This document shows positions 11,840-23,019 of a stretch of DNA of 64,000 nt, one piece after another. Under the pieces are notes generated by a model, which worked only from the letters and a program-made list of their open reading frames with translations, did no database searches and was not told the origin of the DNA. The stretch comes from Absidia repens. Taxonomy: Eukaryota; Mucoromycota; Mucoromycetes; Mucorales; Cunninghamellaceae. The stretch is from contig MCGE01000004.1 of assembly GCA_002105175.1 (NCBI GenBank), positions 372,001-436,000 on the forward strand, given 5' to 3'. Position 1 is the stretch's first letter. Each line of letters starts with the position of its first letter. Both the position numbers and the translations under genes were made by a program.

Positions 11840-12935
11840 AAAAATACATATTTAAATCCCGCACACGTGAATTTTATTTACGGCAGGCTTTTTTTTTCGC
11901 TCCCTCTCTCTTTCTTTCATTTTCTTTTTTTTCCTTCTTTTTTCTTCTCCACCATTCGACTTTTTTGAGGTCATATTAGACTTAGATTAGTGTCAGTACT
12001 ACTTTAGAAGGGTTTTCAGCTCAGGGATTACAAGATGCATGGGGAAACCCTTTCATTTTGGATTCAGGATTTAGGATCACCATTAGTGTCGCTTTTTGGA
12101 GTCTCCATTACCTTAGTTTAGTGTCAGTTTGTCCATATTTTGCTTCTATATCTGAATAAAATATGTATATTTTTGCTTGCTTCAATGAAAAATATACCAT
12201 TAATATCTATTATGCCTTGTGCAGTAGATTCCTTTTTATACTATATCACCTCCTTTTCTTTTAGCGCTGATCGTTGTTGTGCTTCAATAAAAGATATTCA
12301 TTTATAGTCTTTCATATATTTTGTCTGCCCTGTACAATATATTAGATCCCTTTTATAGTTGTATCTTTAGATTAGTATTGACCATTCTTTAAAATCCATT
12401 AAAACTGTCCCTCATGCTTCCTCCACTAGATCCTTTCATTATAACTCTTGTTACAATGAACCCCTCTCGTTTAGTTTAGTATCTGTCAATAGTTATCAAG
12501 AAAGTCTGTCTTTTTATCAGCGTTTCACTGAAGCATCAGATAGTGAACAATGTCGTTACTGTGTTTTTTTTGAGCGTCCTCCTAAACGCTAGCTTTTTAA
12601 TTCTCCTCACTATGGCTATCCCCCCCGCCCCTCATAAAAATACCGCAACTGATTAGCAGTCATAGACTACTTATTATCTAATACAGCCATATCTATGCTT
12701 GATCAATTGTATAAATAAATCTAAACTTTTCTGTGCATGTCGCCACCGCTATAGAACAACTTCTGCTGTAATCTAGGTTATTTATGAATACTTACTCCAG
12801 TCCCCCTCCCCTCAGAGTTTTAGTGATTGGTTGATAGTATTAGGTCACTTGATATGAAATGATAGCCCTATTCCCGCTCTACCATTCATATGAATTAAGC
12901 TAGAGAGCGGCGCCTATGTAACGTTCACCAGACTG
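11840..12935 (+). repeat. Dispersed repeat copy R3 (near full length)
   Basis: Core CCCGCACACGTGAA at about 11857-11870, pyrimidine tract 11888-11950, then the TTAGATTAGTGTCAG and GGGGAAACCCTTTCATTTTG blocks, and several about 110-bp subrepeats with TTCAATAAA and TAGATCCCTT words. The tail runs through GTCACTTGATATGAA and CCATTCATATGAATTAA to about GTAACGTTCACCAG. It matches the tail of R1 and R8, which supports a common 3' end. Confidence 0.78.
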
Positions 12936-13674
12936 GACCAATCGTATAATAGTAATAATTATAACAATAAGTGAATCCCACGCTGTAGTTTTTTATGATA
13001 CAAACTGAGGGGTCATACTATCATCGAAAAATACTCTTCAACAACCCTTTCTCCTCCTCCACCTTGACAACCAGTGGATCAATGTTTTGGAAGTGCGAGA
13101 ATGTTTTAAACTTGATGATATAGAAAAAGGTAGCAATTAAGGATGGCTTTACGTTTCTGGATGAACTGCGCCACTCTGTAAACAATGGTATCATCATCCA
13201 TGGAAATGGTACACTTGGAGTGGCAGCTGTATTGAAGTCCTTGTGGAAAAAACAAAATCAAGTCTAGAATAGTTATTAGCTGCTAGGGTGTAAATATCTG
13301 CCTCAACTTCAATGATATGGGGAGCGACGATATATTGAAGCATGAGGAATAAACTTGTTTACATTGCTTTTTTTGAGATAATACTGCTATTGCTAACAGG
13401 AATGATATTATCCATGTATCATTTTTTTTTTATGTATAATTTTAGACACAACCGTCAATCCTTTTTTTTTTCTTTTATCCCAAAAGATAAGGTGTGGTTG
13501 AGGCGGGAGGGGCCAAGATTTTGTCGTCCTTGAATTGGGTAACGACTAGTTATGAGGAAGGTAAATTCACAATCCGCCAACGCGGGCAGATCTTTGCGTT
13601 TGGCGTTTTTTTTTTTTTTTTTTTTTGAAAAATTCTAATTTTTCTTTTTCTCCTCTCTTTACCTTTTTCTTGAC
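12936..13674. other. Upstream region of the MT-A70 gene
   Basis: No confident gene. A minus-strand frame without a stop runs 13257-13021 (about 78 codons, ending in a Lys/Glu-rich stretch), which could be a decayed exon; I could not place it in a family. The last 100 nt before the methyltransferase start hold a run of 21 T and C/T-rich sequence. Confidence 0.4.
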
Positions 13675-16600
13675 ATGGATCAATACATTGGATCCAAAAA
13701 TCCTAAACGGTTGAGCTTATCTTTAAACAAAAAACACCATGTTCCCTCACCAACTATCACCAAGAACACCAACGATCCACACAGTCATGCAGATTCTTGT
13801 AAGCAGCCTGAAACACCAAAGAAGCAGGAACCAAACAGCAGCAGCAACCGTGACAATGCGATGCAGATCGATTCCATCGATGATCAGATGGATGCGCTCA
13901 TGAACGATGATGATCTATGGGGCGATGAACTTCAAATGGAGGAATCCCAACACAGCGACGTGGCAATGGCCCAAGACGAAGAAAATGCACTGAATGAAGT
14001 AGCCAGTCAACAGGAATGGGGATCTACAACTATGAATGACATGGATGATGACTTTGTTGATGATCTTGGTCATGCTGGTGATGACAGCACCTCGAACGAA
14101 AATTCCAGGCCCTCCGACCTTGATACCGATACTGCGGATACACCAATGGATTTAACGAATGAAACTACCACCACTAGCAAAACGAAATCGAAAATGGTTG
14201 GCGAAGACGTCTTTACTGAAGGGTGTGTCAAGACATGGCAAGGCTCTCGCATTAAAGCATGGGAAGGACGTTATTTGGTAAAGAAGGACAGAAAATCGCG
14301 TTAGAGAGAGATGGGTGGCCGTATTTGTTACTCATGCAGCTTGTAAGACTAGAGTGCGGAAGGCTATTATTATAGATTTGTTGTTCCTGGGGAAGGTCAG
14401 CAGAATGGTGGATGGTCAAGCAAAGAACACACAATATTTATGGAACGTTATAACGAATGGATCTCTCATGGATGGAAAATTGGCGCTTCGTGGGGTTTGT
14501 TTAGCAAAGGGATTCCTCATCGGGTAAGTTGTCGTCTTTGCTTCCAATTTTTGAGTCAAGCGACCGCATAATGTATATGTATATAGTGCCACTGATTTTT
14601 ACGATGCACATCTGTCTCTCTCTCTCTCTTCATAGGTTGGCTATCAATGTATGAACTACTACCGGAAATTGTTAGAAAAGGGCAAGCTGAAGGATGATTC
14701 GTATGAAATTGTGGATGGCAAACTGAAGCAAACGCGCAAAGAAAAGATCAACGTTGGGGATGTACCAAATACCGATCTGGGACCTGAATGGGAAAATGAC
14801 GATGTCAAGCAAGTCGCAGCGAATGTGGATCGATGGCTAAAGGAGTATCACAAACGAAGCGGAAGGTAACATTTGTGTTTGGATAGTTGAATATTGTTTT
14901 CCCTCTCTTTTTGATACTCAATCGTTTTTTGGCTATTTTACAGTGCGGCTATTCGACCTATCAATAAACCAAAACCCATACCAAAGCCACGGGTACCAAA
15001 AAGTACGATATCAAATCGTACCAACAAAATCGCCAGCTTGGTCAAAAATCAACATCGTTACAAACGCGATTTTCCTTTGGACGACGACAACGACGATTTC
15101 TTAATGGAAACAGGGGAACCTGAGCAAGCGCATTTGACAATCGTTGACTGGAGTGCAGAATGGAAAGAACGACTGGAGGAATACAAGGCATTTTTCAGGT
15201 AAATTGAATTGATTGGGCGAACCAATGATCAACATAACTTTTTTTTAGATCCAAATGATGAACCTCTCGTATTTTCGTTTATTCCTACTAGTCAGTATAG
15301 AAACAAGGATGTACGCCATCAGCACTGGGTTGCAAAGCAAAAATGGCGACGTGGGTTGACAACAACAGAAATGTAGGTATCAATCTCAAGTCACACCATA
15401 GAACATAGCCATATTAATATATATATACATTTCTTTTATTTATTTATCTAGGTTATTGAACAAGGCAACATTAGCGTATCAGAAAAACCTCGTTCCTGAA
15501 AACAATACACTGCCGTCATCGTCATCATCATCAACATCAGCAAAACAAGCATCCCTGTCTCGATTTTTTACCGGTGTGAAGAAAGTGAAAGTGAAAGTGG
15601 ATACGCCGGATGAACTGATTCACCACACACGGATACCAAATGATTTATATAGCGGGGTCAAGCAAATCATACCATTACGGTGCACCGATAGCAACAGTAT
15701 AGAGGATGAAAAGCAGATGGCTTATCATGAAGTCAACGATATGATGGATTGTGTGGAGCTCTTAGACAATCGAATTGGAAACGAACTGAAAGATGAAAAA
15801 ACACAGTCTCAAATCGAAGGTCTCTTGGTGGATCCTCCATGGGAGTATATTCTTCAAGATGATAGAAATGATGGATTATGCCAATGGAGTTTAGTGCAAA
15901 TGGTAAGTTTCCTTGGAGGACAATGTAATTTGGACAATACGGGAAGGCCATATTGTATTCATGCTTTACTTATATATATATATATATATATATATATTTA
16001 GAGGGACTTGATGGATAAGGTGTTGAAACATATGTCCGCTGGCCTTATCTTTATCTGGACCCACAAACTGATACAAGCGGATGTGGTGCGAATGATGTAC
16101 AGTCTAGGTAAGTCCTCCTTCCAGGAAACCATAACACTGTAGATTTATTGACAAGAAACACTTGGGGGTCTTTATTATGAGGGAGTAGATTGCAAGTATG
16201 TCGAAAATTTGGTCTGGTTCAAAAAATCCGTCAACAACGTACCTTTGGATCAACCTAGTCCATATATTAGCTCGACCAAGGAAATCCTACTGATGTTTAA
16301 AAAAGGTGATGGCATCGAATTACGGCACCAACGGTCAGCGGATGTGATTATTGATTTTGAACAACCTGCTTCACAATGGGTCCATGAAGGTAATGGACGG
16401 GGGGGATGTAGTGGGAGCCGAAGACTAACAGTGATTGATATTTGCTCTTTAGAATTCACGGAACCTAAACCACCGGCCGTCTTTGATATGATTGAAACAT
16501 TATTGCCGCGTGCAGGCTACGATGAAACTTTAGAACGTGGACGATTTGTAGAATTGTAAGTAGTGAAATCTATATATATTTATAAACTGGATACCAGGAA

Positions 16601-16824
16601 GATGAACTCAATGCCTTGACTTTTTCTGGGGGCATGGTGTGGGGTGATTTAGATGGGCAAAACGAGCAGCGAGACGACGTAAGGGGTGGATCGCCTTTCA
16701 CCAACGCAAGGATACCAACACTATTTTACTTCAAGACATGACCTTAGAAGATACTGTGTCAAACGAACCTGGCGCTATTGTAGCAAACCTGGAGACTAAC
16801 CGGGCAGAAGACAAAATAGAATAG
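13675..16824 (+). CDS. MT-A70 family adenine-N6 methyltransferase with Myb/SANT-like segment and PIP box, 790 aa
   Basis: Ten exons: 13675-14277, 14353-14523, 14636-14865, 14944-15198, 15292-15372, 15452-15902, 16002-16107, 16189-16389, 16453-16555, 16653-16824; total 2373 nt, in phase. Residues 1-200 are acidic and low complexity. Residues about 220-275 look like a Myb/SANT domain (GGWSSKEH, then HGWKIGASWG, then YQCMNYYRKL). Residues 479-486 (QASLSRFF) match the PCNA-binding PIP box Q-x2-L-x2-F-F and are followed by GVKKVKVK. The catalytic MT-A70 domain follows, with DPPW at 574-577, a VWFKK block, KEILLMFKKG and a final RRRKGWIAFHQ. Known members methylate adenine N6 in RNA (METTL3/IME4) or DNA (MTA1/AMT type; early-diverging fungi carry 6mA). 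A DNA-directed role fits the DNA-binding and PCNA motifs better, but this is inference. The first intron (75 nt) is the least certain junction. AATAAA lies at 16868-16873. Confidence 0.9.
14612..14632 (+). repeat. CT microsatellite in an intron
   Basis: A run of CT/TC dinucleotides makes up the polypyrimidine tract of intron 2 of the MT-A70 gene, just before its CATAG acceptor. Length variation here could affect splicing. Confidence 0.7.
15970..15998 (+). repeat. TA microsatellite in an intron
   Basis: About fourteen TA units immediately before the TTTAG acceptor of the intron that separates the DPPW-bearing exon from the next exon of the MT-A70 gene. Confidence 0.8.
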
Positions 16825-17199
16825 ATATTATCTCACTTGGCTTTTTTAGTTTATTGTCATTTATGCAAATAAAAAAATAAATGGATCATGTGTTGTATTT
16901 TGTTATTTATGTTGGGCGAGATGATGGAAGCGTGTGATTTTTATTTTTTTGTTGCGGAGTGGGCAAGCAAGGCGAAATTGTTAATGATTTGGGATGGGAG
17001 CAAACGACCAGATGGGTTGAAATGCGGGCACGGACTCGGCGCCTTTTTTGGATGAAAAACGGATTTTCATTCCCGACCTGAAGTCCGCTGACTCTTTTTT
17101 TTTTTTTTTTTGCTTTTGTATTGAAAGCCCCCAAATTCTGAGCAGGAATATGAAACTCTTTTTTTCTGTTCTCTTCATCATAACCTTTTTCTCGACAAA
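16825..17199. other. Short intergenic region between MT-A70 and PITP genes
   Basis: Holds AATAAA at 16868-16873 for the upstream gene. For the downstream gene it holds a T-run (about 17095-17110) and a pyrimidine-rich leader that ends in CTCGACAAA before the PITP ATG. No further gene seen. Confidence 0.5.
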
Positions 17200-18537
17200 A
17201 TGCTCATCAAAGAATATCGCATTGTCAATCCATACTCACAAAGTGAATATAAGATTGGTAAGTGGGGGAATCAATCCCCTGTTTTCTTAGTCTGCGATGT
17301 GAGTGGTTCAGGTGAATAACAACTCATACTTTACTCTTTATTTATTTATTTGTATAGGTCAATTGTATTCCACAGCCATGGCTTCCAAAGAACAGACCGG
17401 CGGTGGTGAAGGTGTTGAAATCTTGAAGAATGAGCCTTACGAAAAGGAAAACGGTGAAAAGGGACAGTACACCTACAAAGTTTTCCATTTGGCGTCAAAG
17501 GTACCTTCTTATGTGCGTGCAGTTATCCCTGCCAGTGCTTTAGAAATCTATGAAGAGGTATGTAGAACAAGATAGAGGCAATTTGGGCTTGTTGTGAAGA
17601 CTGACGGTATCGATGTTTGTTTTTATTAGGCCTGGAACGCTTATCCCTATTGTAAAACTGGTAAGAATTCAAGTCACCGAAAAATAGTTATGTATGCCTG
17701 ATCCAAACTAATTCTTTTTATCTTTTACTATTTTGATTTAGTGTTGACGGTATGATGCAATGGAAATCGTTAACCCCGACAAAACAAATCGGCAATGTAT
17801 ACTAATTCAAGCTCTATTTTGTTATGTATGTATAGAACGGGTATATGAAGGAAAGTTTCTCAATCACCTATGAAACTCTCCATGTGGATAATTCTCGCGG
17901 TGAACTGGAAAATGCTCACAATATATCTAGTCAAGGTAAGGACAAAAAGAGGCGATTGACAGAGAAATTATTAAAGAAAGTGATCTTTTTTTTTTGTAGA
18001 TTTGGCCAAACGCGAAGTGATTCATATCGATATCTCAAACGACCCTATTGATGCTTCTGCCTACAAACCCGAAGAAGATCCCAAATATATCCATTCATTC
18101 AAAGCTGAGCGTGGTCCCTTGGTAAAGGATTGGAAACAAACATGTGAGCCTGTGATGACATGTTACAAGTTGGTCTATATTGAATTCAAATGGTTTGGCC
18201 TTCAAACAAGGGTGGAATCATATATTGCTGGTGCTATTAGAGGAATGTTATTGAAGTTCCATAGGTAACGACAAAATCGAAAGGAAAAAAAGGGGAGGGG
18301 AAGCAAACGAAAATGGTTTATTGATTTTTGTACTTGATATTTAGACAAATGTTTTGCTGGATGGACAAGTGGTTTGGTATGACAATGCAAGATATCCGTG
18401 AATTAGAAAAGGAAATCAAGGAAGAATTGGATATCAAGCGATACGAAGCGGTGGACGGATCCTCTTCCAGTGGCAAGACCGAAGGTGATTTATCAAGCAG
18501 CAAGCCATCTTCGTCTAGTTTAGCATCCACTACATAA
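17200..18537 (+). CDS. Class I phosphatidylinositol transfer protein (PITP), 284 aa
   Basis: Seven exons: 17200-17257, 17358-17557, 17630-17660, 17742-17749, 17836-17935, 18000-18264, 18345-18537. The fourth exon is only 8 nt but restores the family sequence [13 protein letters not shown] across three exons. The start [20 protein letters not shown] is the classic PITP alpha/beta opening. [28 protein letters not shown] and the C-terminal LETRVE-like segment (here LQTRVESYI) plus [13 protein letters not shown] are also conserved. These proteins are single-domain lipid exchangers carrying PI or PC between membranes and supplying PI for phosphoinositide signalling. Length matches animal PITPs (about 270) apart from a Ser-rich tail at residues 265-284. 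AATAAA lies at 18619-18624. START-like class I PITPs are absent from most Dikarya, which helps place the organism. Confidence 0.95.
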
Positions 18538-19011
18538 ACAACGTTTTTTTGTTAGTTAGTTATATTATTTGACGGCGGGGTTTACTTTTTTTATATATTA
18601 TATATTATTTATTCAAACAATAAAAAAAACAATACAACTTTATTTATATAAATGATATCTATGATAGTTTTAATGACCACTTTAGTAAATTATTTGTCTT
18701 TTGAAATTCTGGATAGAATATACATACTTAGGCGTAAATCTCTAATGTCACACTCAGACCCAGGTTAAAGGATCATATGTATGGAACGGGTTTTGCTTAT
18801 TGGCACTGATTGAACTTCCGATTCAGGATTGGAATTTTTCCGTTCCTGTCCTTTTTTTTTTCTTTCTCTTTTTTCTTTTCGTTCAGTTAACTCATCTTAT
18901 CCTTCCCTTACTTCTTCCTTCCTCTTATATATAAAATCAAAAAGGAATTCAAGATCGCCATACTCAACTACTACCGTACCGTTTAGACCTCAAAAGGAAC
19001 ATACAATATTC
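18538..19011. other. Intergenic region before the second double-cluster factor
   Basis: AATAAA at 18619-18624 serves the PITP gene. From about 18845 to 18930 the strand is C/T-rich, matching the kind of leader before the paralogue at 762. Outside the leader I see no extended similarity between the two upstream regions by eye. Confidence 0.45.
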
Positions 19012-21832
19012 ATGTCTGATGAATCTACCGAATTATCCAGCAAGGACCCTTCAACGAATGACGACCTGAAAGCTGACGCTAACCAATCGGCCAATTTGAA
19101 TGCTGCTTGCTTCCGCTGTCGTGGGTTTAGGTAAGTGAAATAAGACCTTTTGCTGACATTATTTTGTCAATTCCACTCATCTTGTTTCCTTTTATTGTAT
19201 TTTTTCATTTTGTATACAAAGGCATGCTTGTGATCGGAAACGACCTGGGTGCACACGATGCTCTCGACGTGGTCTGACTTGTACCTACCCTGAAGCAGCT
19301 CCTACTCTCAAAAAGTTACAAAAAGCAACAGAAACTCTGGGTGATCGTATCAAGAAGTTCAGCGACAGACTCAAGACTGGTGAAGGTATGCCGACAATCT
19401 CCTTACAACGACTGGCTCGTGGAAACAATGACGACTCGTTTGCCATCAACAATGGCATTACCAACAGTATGCCGGCACTGTCTCCGGAAACAAAGTCAAT
19501 ACACTCCACTCATTCAGATTCAGCTTCCGAAAAGACCTTCAACGCAGATCACGAACATGAAGACTCAACGATGGACATTGATGAACAACCACGACAGAAG
19601 AAGAAACGTATGGCATCGACAACTCACTTTTCGGTCTACCCTTGCAGCAAATGTTTCAAGGATTTACAACAATGTGATCTGACTTTACCTCAATGCACCC
19701 GGTGTGAAGCAAACAACTTTATCTGTGAATACTCAAAAACTGAACCCAAGGCGAACCATGTGTCCCAAGTCCTCAACACAATGAACAAGGTGATGGATCA
19801 ATGGCAAGAATCAATCGACAAAATGGCCAAGGATTTTGCACAAAAGACTCGGGATTTCTCTGTCAAGGCTAACAACTCCCTCAAAATCAAACCAATACAG
19901 CCTTTTGCCTGGAAAATTACATCAACGAACAAGGGTCTCTCGGTGGAAAGCAGTGTCAGCTCATACAACGACTTATCAACACTTGTGGAACAATTCAAAC
20001 GGTCGATGAACATCTCTTCAACAAAACCTGTACCTGAAATCACTCAACGAGAAACATCGCCATATTCTGAAGTATCGGAACCGCCATTAGAATTGGACGA
20101 CACGTCAAGTATCACCAGCTCTTCCTTTTCTTTTGCCATCTGGAACACTTGGGCCCATCCTACGCATGCTATTCCTCAGGACTATCCTATCGATATATCT
20201 CAAGATTTGACCGATAATCTCATCGAATTATTCTGCCGTACACCATGTTGCTCCGCTATCCGAATACCATCCCTCGATACGGAAGAATTCTTGTCAAGGT
20301 ACGAACATCCGGATACTGAACAACGACCGGCAACTGTATTGGTGTATGCAGTGGCTGCCATGGCTGCACGAAATGCATTTCAGCTGCATGTGTGGAGCAA
20401 ACGACCGGCGTTCGAAGCTCCTCAGTACAATATGGGCAAGGCACTCTCTATGGCGTATACTCTTCGTGGCCGGGAACTCTTGGCTGAATGTTTTGATGAG
20501 CCCTCTTTGGATCACTGTCAGGCGGCGTGTATTTTGTCCTACAGCAATCATCAAAATGGGTTTCCTGGTGTTATTTATATTTACGAATGGATTGCTCATA
20601 CCATGGCTCAAGACTTGGGACTGTATTCGACGGAAAGGGAATTGACTCAACGGGAACGGATGTTGGTGTGGCATCTTTATTACTACAATACGTGGCATCG
20701 CGTACTTCAAGGCGGTTCATCAAGTATCTCAGGCGCAGACTCCCAATTTTATCCACGATGCCCTATCCCCGACCTACCAGTACGACCATCGACGGAACAT
20801 CTCCTGGCCTCCATCCCCAGCGCAAAAGTTATCAACTACTATATCCAGTCTGTCTGGGTATATTTGATGCAACTTCAACTACTTCGGGAACAAGTCATGA
20901 CTCGTTTGGTGGCTGCTCAGGAATCTGGAAAGGCGGATACAACTTTACCTCATGATCTTTTGGGAATGCAATACGAGCTTGAACAATTCTATCAACGATT
21001 ACCTTCTGATTGGCGAAGCATTGATTTGGAAACACCACCAGCACCACCACAACAAGAAGAAGAACAACAACAACGCCGATCTGGAAAGGATACTTGCCAT
21101 ATGGCATGTTCATCCTTGCCATCATCTGTAAATTTATCACCAGCAAGCAAGGATTCACCAAAATCGTCAACCGCAACAGGCAGCGATGGACACCGCCATT
21201 ATACTGTAGATGGACCCGGCTTCTTCCAGTACTGTGTCTTGTATGTGCATGTCTTTTATTATATCAACAAAATCCTTTTGTACCAATCCTTTTTCTCATC
21301 TGACCGTATACCCAATTCTGAATTTTCCCTTCAGTCCCTTCATATCTGTATGCATGCGTGTGCGTCCATCACTCGGATCTTGGAAATCATGGCCAAACAC
21401 TGTGGTGAATGTAATGTCCCGTTGATTGCCTTTATCTTTGCCAATGTGGTCTCCGTCAAGCTCCTCAGTTACGACTCGGACAAATCGTATCAAGAATTCG
21501 CCATCTTCCATCTCCAAAAATCCGTCGACATTTCCAAGATTTCTATCAATTACACGTATGACTTTGAATTGGCACGGTCGTTTGTGGGTCTCATGGAACA
21601 GGACGTGCAACAAAGATTGGCTCAGTTCTACAACACCAATCTCAACGATATCGATCTCAGTAATATCAACGTCAACACCATCTTCAATCCCACTGCAGTA
21701 TCAACGCCATCGGCCGTCTTCACAACTGCCCACTCGACTTCATCAGCATCTACTTCCTCACCTCACTCAACTTCATCACCACCACCACCACCACCACCAC
21801 AATTGAATCATTCCGATCAGGTACTATCATGA
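19012..21832 (+). CDS. Transcription factor with two Zn2Cys6 clusters (909 aa), copy B
   Basis: Exons 19012-19130 and 19222-21832, with the intron at exactly the same codon as in the paralogue at 762. Clusters are at C33 to C60 and C181 to C208, both with full C-x2-C-x6-C-x6-C-x2-C-x6-C spacing. The flanking block from KTEPKANHVSQVLNTMNKV onward is nearly identical to copy A even at silent sites (about 1497-1770 versus 19738-20011). The middle homology domain is well conserved (FQLHVWSK, RGRELLAECFDEPSLD, YSNHQNGFPGVIY), while linkers and tail differ: Glu/Gln-rich near residue 645 and a Ser/Thr/Pro tail with seven Pro in a row. Expected to be nuclear and DNA-binding. The pair lies 15 kb apart in the same orientation with unrelated genes between, so it is a dispersed local duplication rather than a tandem array. 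Confidence 0.93.
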
Positions 21833-22215
21833 AGACGACGCTTTTTTTTTTTTTCTATATATATATTTTGCTTCTTGTTTTATATACGCTTGTTTTTTCT
21901 ATATATTTGTATCATCTTTCACCCACCCACACATTTGCCTTTTCATTGTCACCTCCCCTATTACCAAATAGTCTCTTCTCTTCATTTAGCTACTAGTTAA
22001 TTTATTCATCCCACTTCACAATTAATCCTTATCTTTTTTTGTTGTTGTACACATTACCCTTGCTGTCATAATAAAAAACTTACTCGCCAGCCGCATGATT
22101 TTTTTATAGTGGTTGGAAACTCCGACGGTTTCTCTTTTTTGAAAATATATATCGCTTTTTTTTCACTCTCCCCCATTTCTTTTTTTATCAATTATTGAAT
22201 CTGTAAAAAAAAAAA
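21833..22215. other. Intergenic region between transcription factor copy B and the small Cys protein
   Basis: Pyrimidine-rich 3' flank with an ATATATATA run, then AATAAA at about 22070, then a T-rich tract and A12 immediately before the small gene at 22216. No other gene seen. Confidence 0.4.
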
Positions 22216-22425
22216 ATGTGTCGTCGAGTCACTTGCACTGAATGTGGAAAGGAAACTTGGGCCGGTAAGAAATATATTGTCACTCAAAACGAATGGAATG
22301 TTTCTCACATGTGTTTTTACGGTATATTAGGCTGTGGTCAACACATCAAAGAGGCATTAGCTGGACTGAAAGAAGAAGAAATTTGCCACTGCAAAGAAGA
22401 ACAAGCAAAACAAAAGAAGGACTAG
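22216..22425 (+). CDS. Small conserved Cys-rich protein, 47 aa, split by an in-frame intron
   Basis: Exons 22216-22264 and 22331-22425. An unspliced reading gives 69 aa, but the 66-nt segment 22265-22330 has a GTAAGA donor and TATATTAG acceptor, and its removal restores the block TCTECGKETWAGCGQHIKEAL. That block matches a widespread small-protein family with a C-x2-C...TWAGCG core. The remaining cysteines (C-H-C near residue 36) could complete a zinc-binding site: Cys at the start (MCRR), C-x2-C, GCG and CHC. The C-terminus is charged (KEEQAKQKKD). Function of the family is unknown to me. Because the intron length is a multiple of three and has no stop, retention would insert 22 residues rather than truncate. 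Confidence 0.85.
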   Translation: MCRRVTCTECGKETWAGKKYIVTQNEWNVSHMCFYGILGCGQHIKEALAGLKEEEICHCKEEQAKQKKD

Positions 22426-23019
22426 GGTTTCTTGTGTAGTACTAGGAGACTCTTCAATATTATAGTTTTAGTATATCATTGGATTTGAATGATAGTGGCA
22501 TTGTTAATTATAATAAACTATTGCCTTTGTGCACCAAAAAAAAAATTTTTTTTGAATAAAATGATTATCTAATGGGGTCAGAATGATGAAATGAAAGGGA
22601 TACGTATGTATGACCATGTGTGAATGAAGGCAAAAGATGTGGGTATATTTTATATGTGATGATTGATCATGTATGTTTTGTTTGATTGAAGATGGTAATT
22701 GTTTATAACATTCCTACTACAAACACCGGCCAAAAAAAAAAAAAAAAAAAAAAAGATGGACCAAATGCATTTTGTCTAAGACGTTTCATATTGTACATGA
22801 TGTGACGTATTTTATTTAAAACTTTTCTTTATTGTAATTCTTCAAGACTAAGTAAACTAAGAGCTGTATCAATAAATATGTATATAAAAAGAAGTGTGCA
22901 TTTGTGGAGGGGGGTGAAGAGGTGTTTGTCATACAAGAGTCAGGAATAATAATATATAAACGTATAACAGAGATGATAAATAAAAAAGGTCAAGTAAATA
23001 GGGGTGGGGGTGATCTATC
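22426..23019. other. Convergent 3' region
   Basis: Lies between the small Cys protein (+) and prohibitin (-), both ending here. It contains an A9/T8 junction near 22536-22553 and an A22 tract at about 22733-22754. Several AATAA words occur. No gene seen. Confidence 0.45.

Noticed and set aside
14278..14338. Shorter first intron of the MT-A70 gene ending at CATGCAG
   Set aside because: The resulting frame meets TAG/TAA before the Myb-like block; ending the intron at 14352 keeps the frame open.
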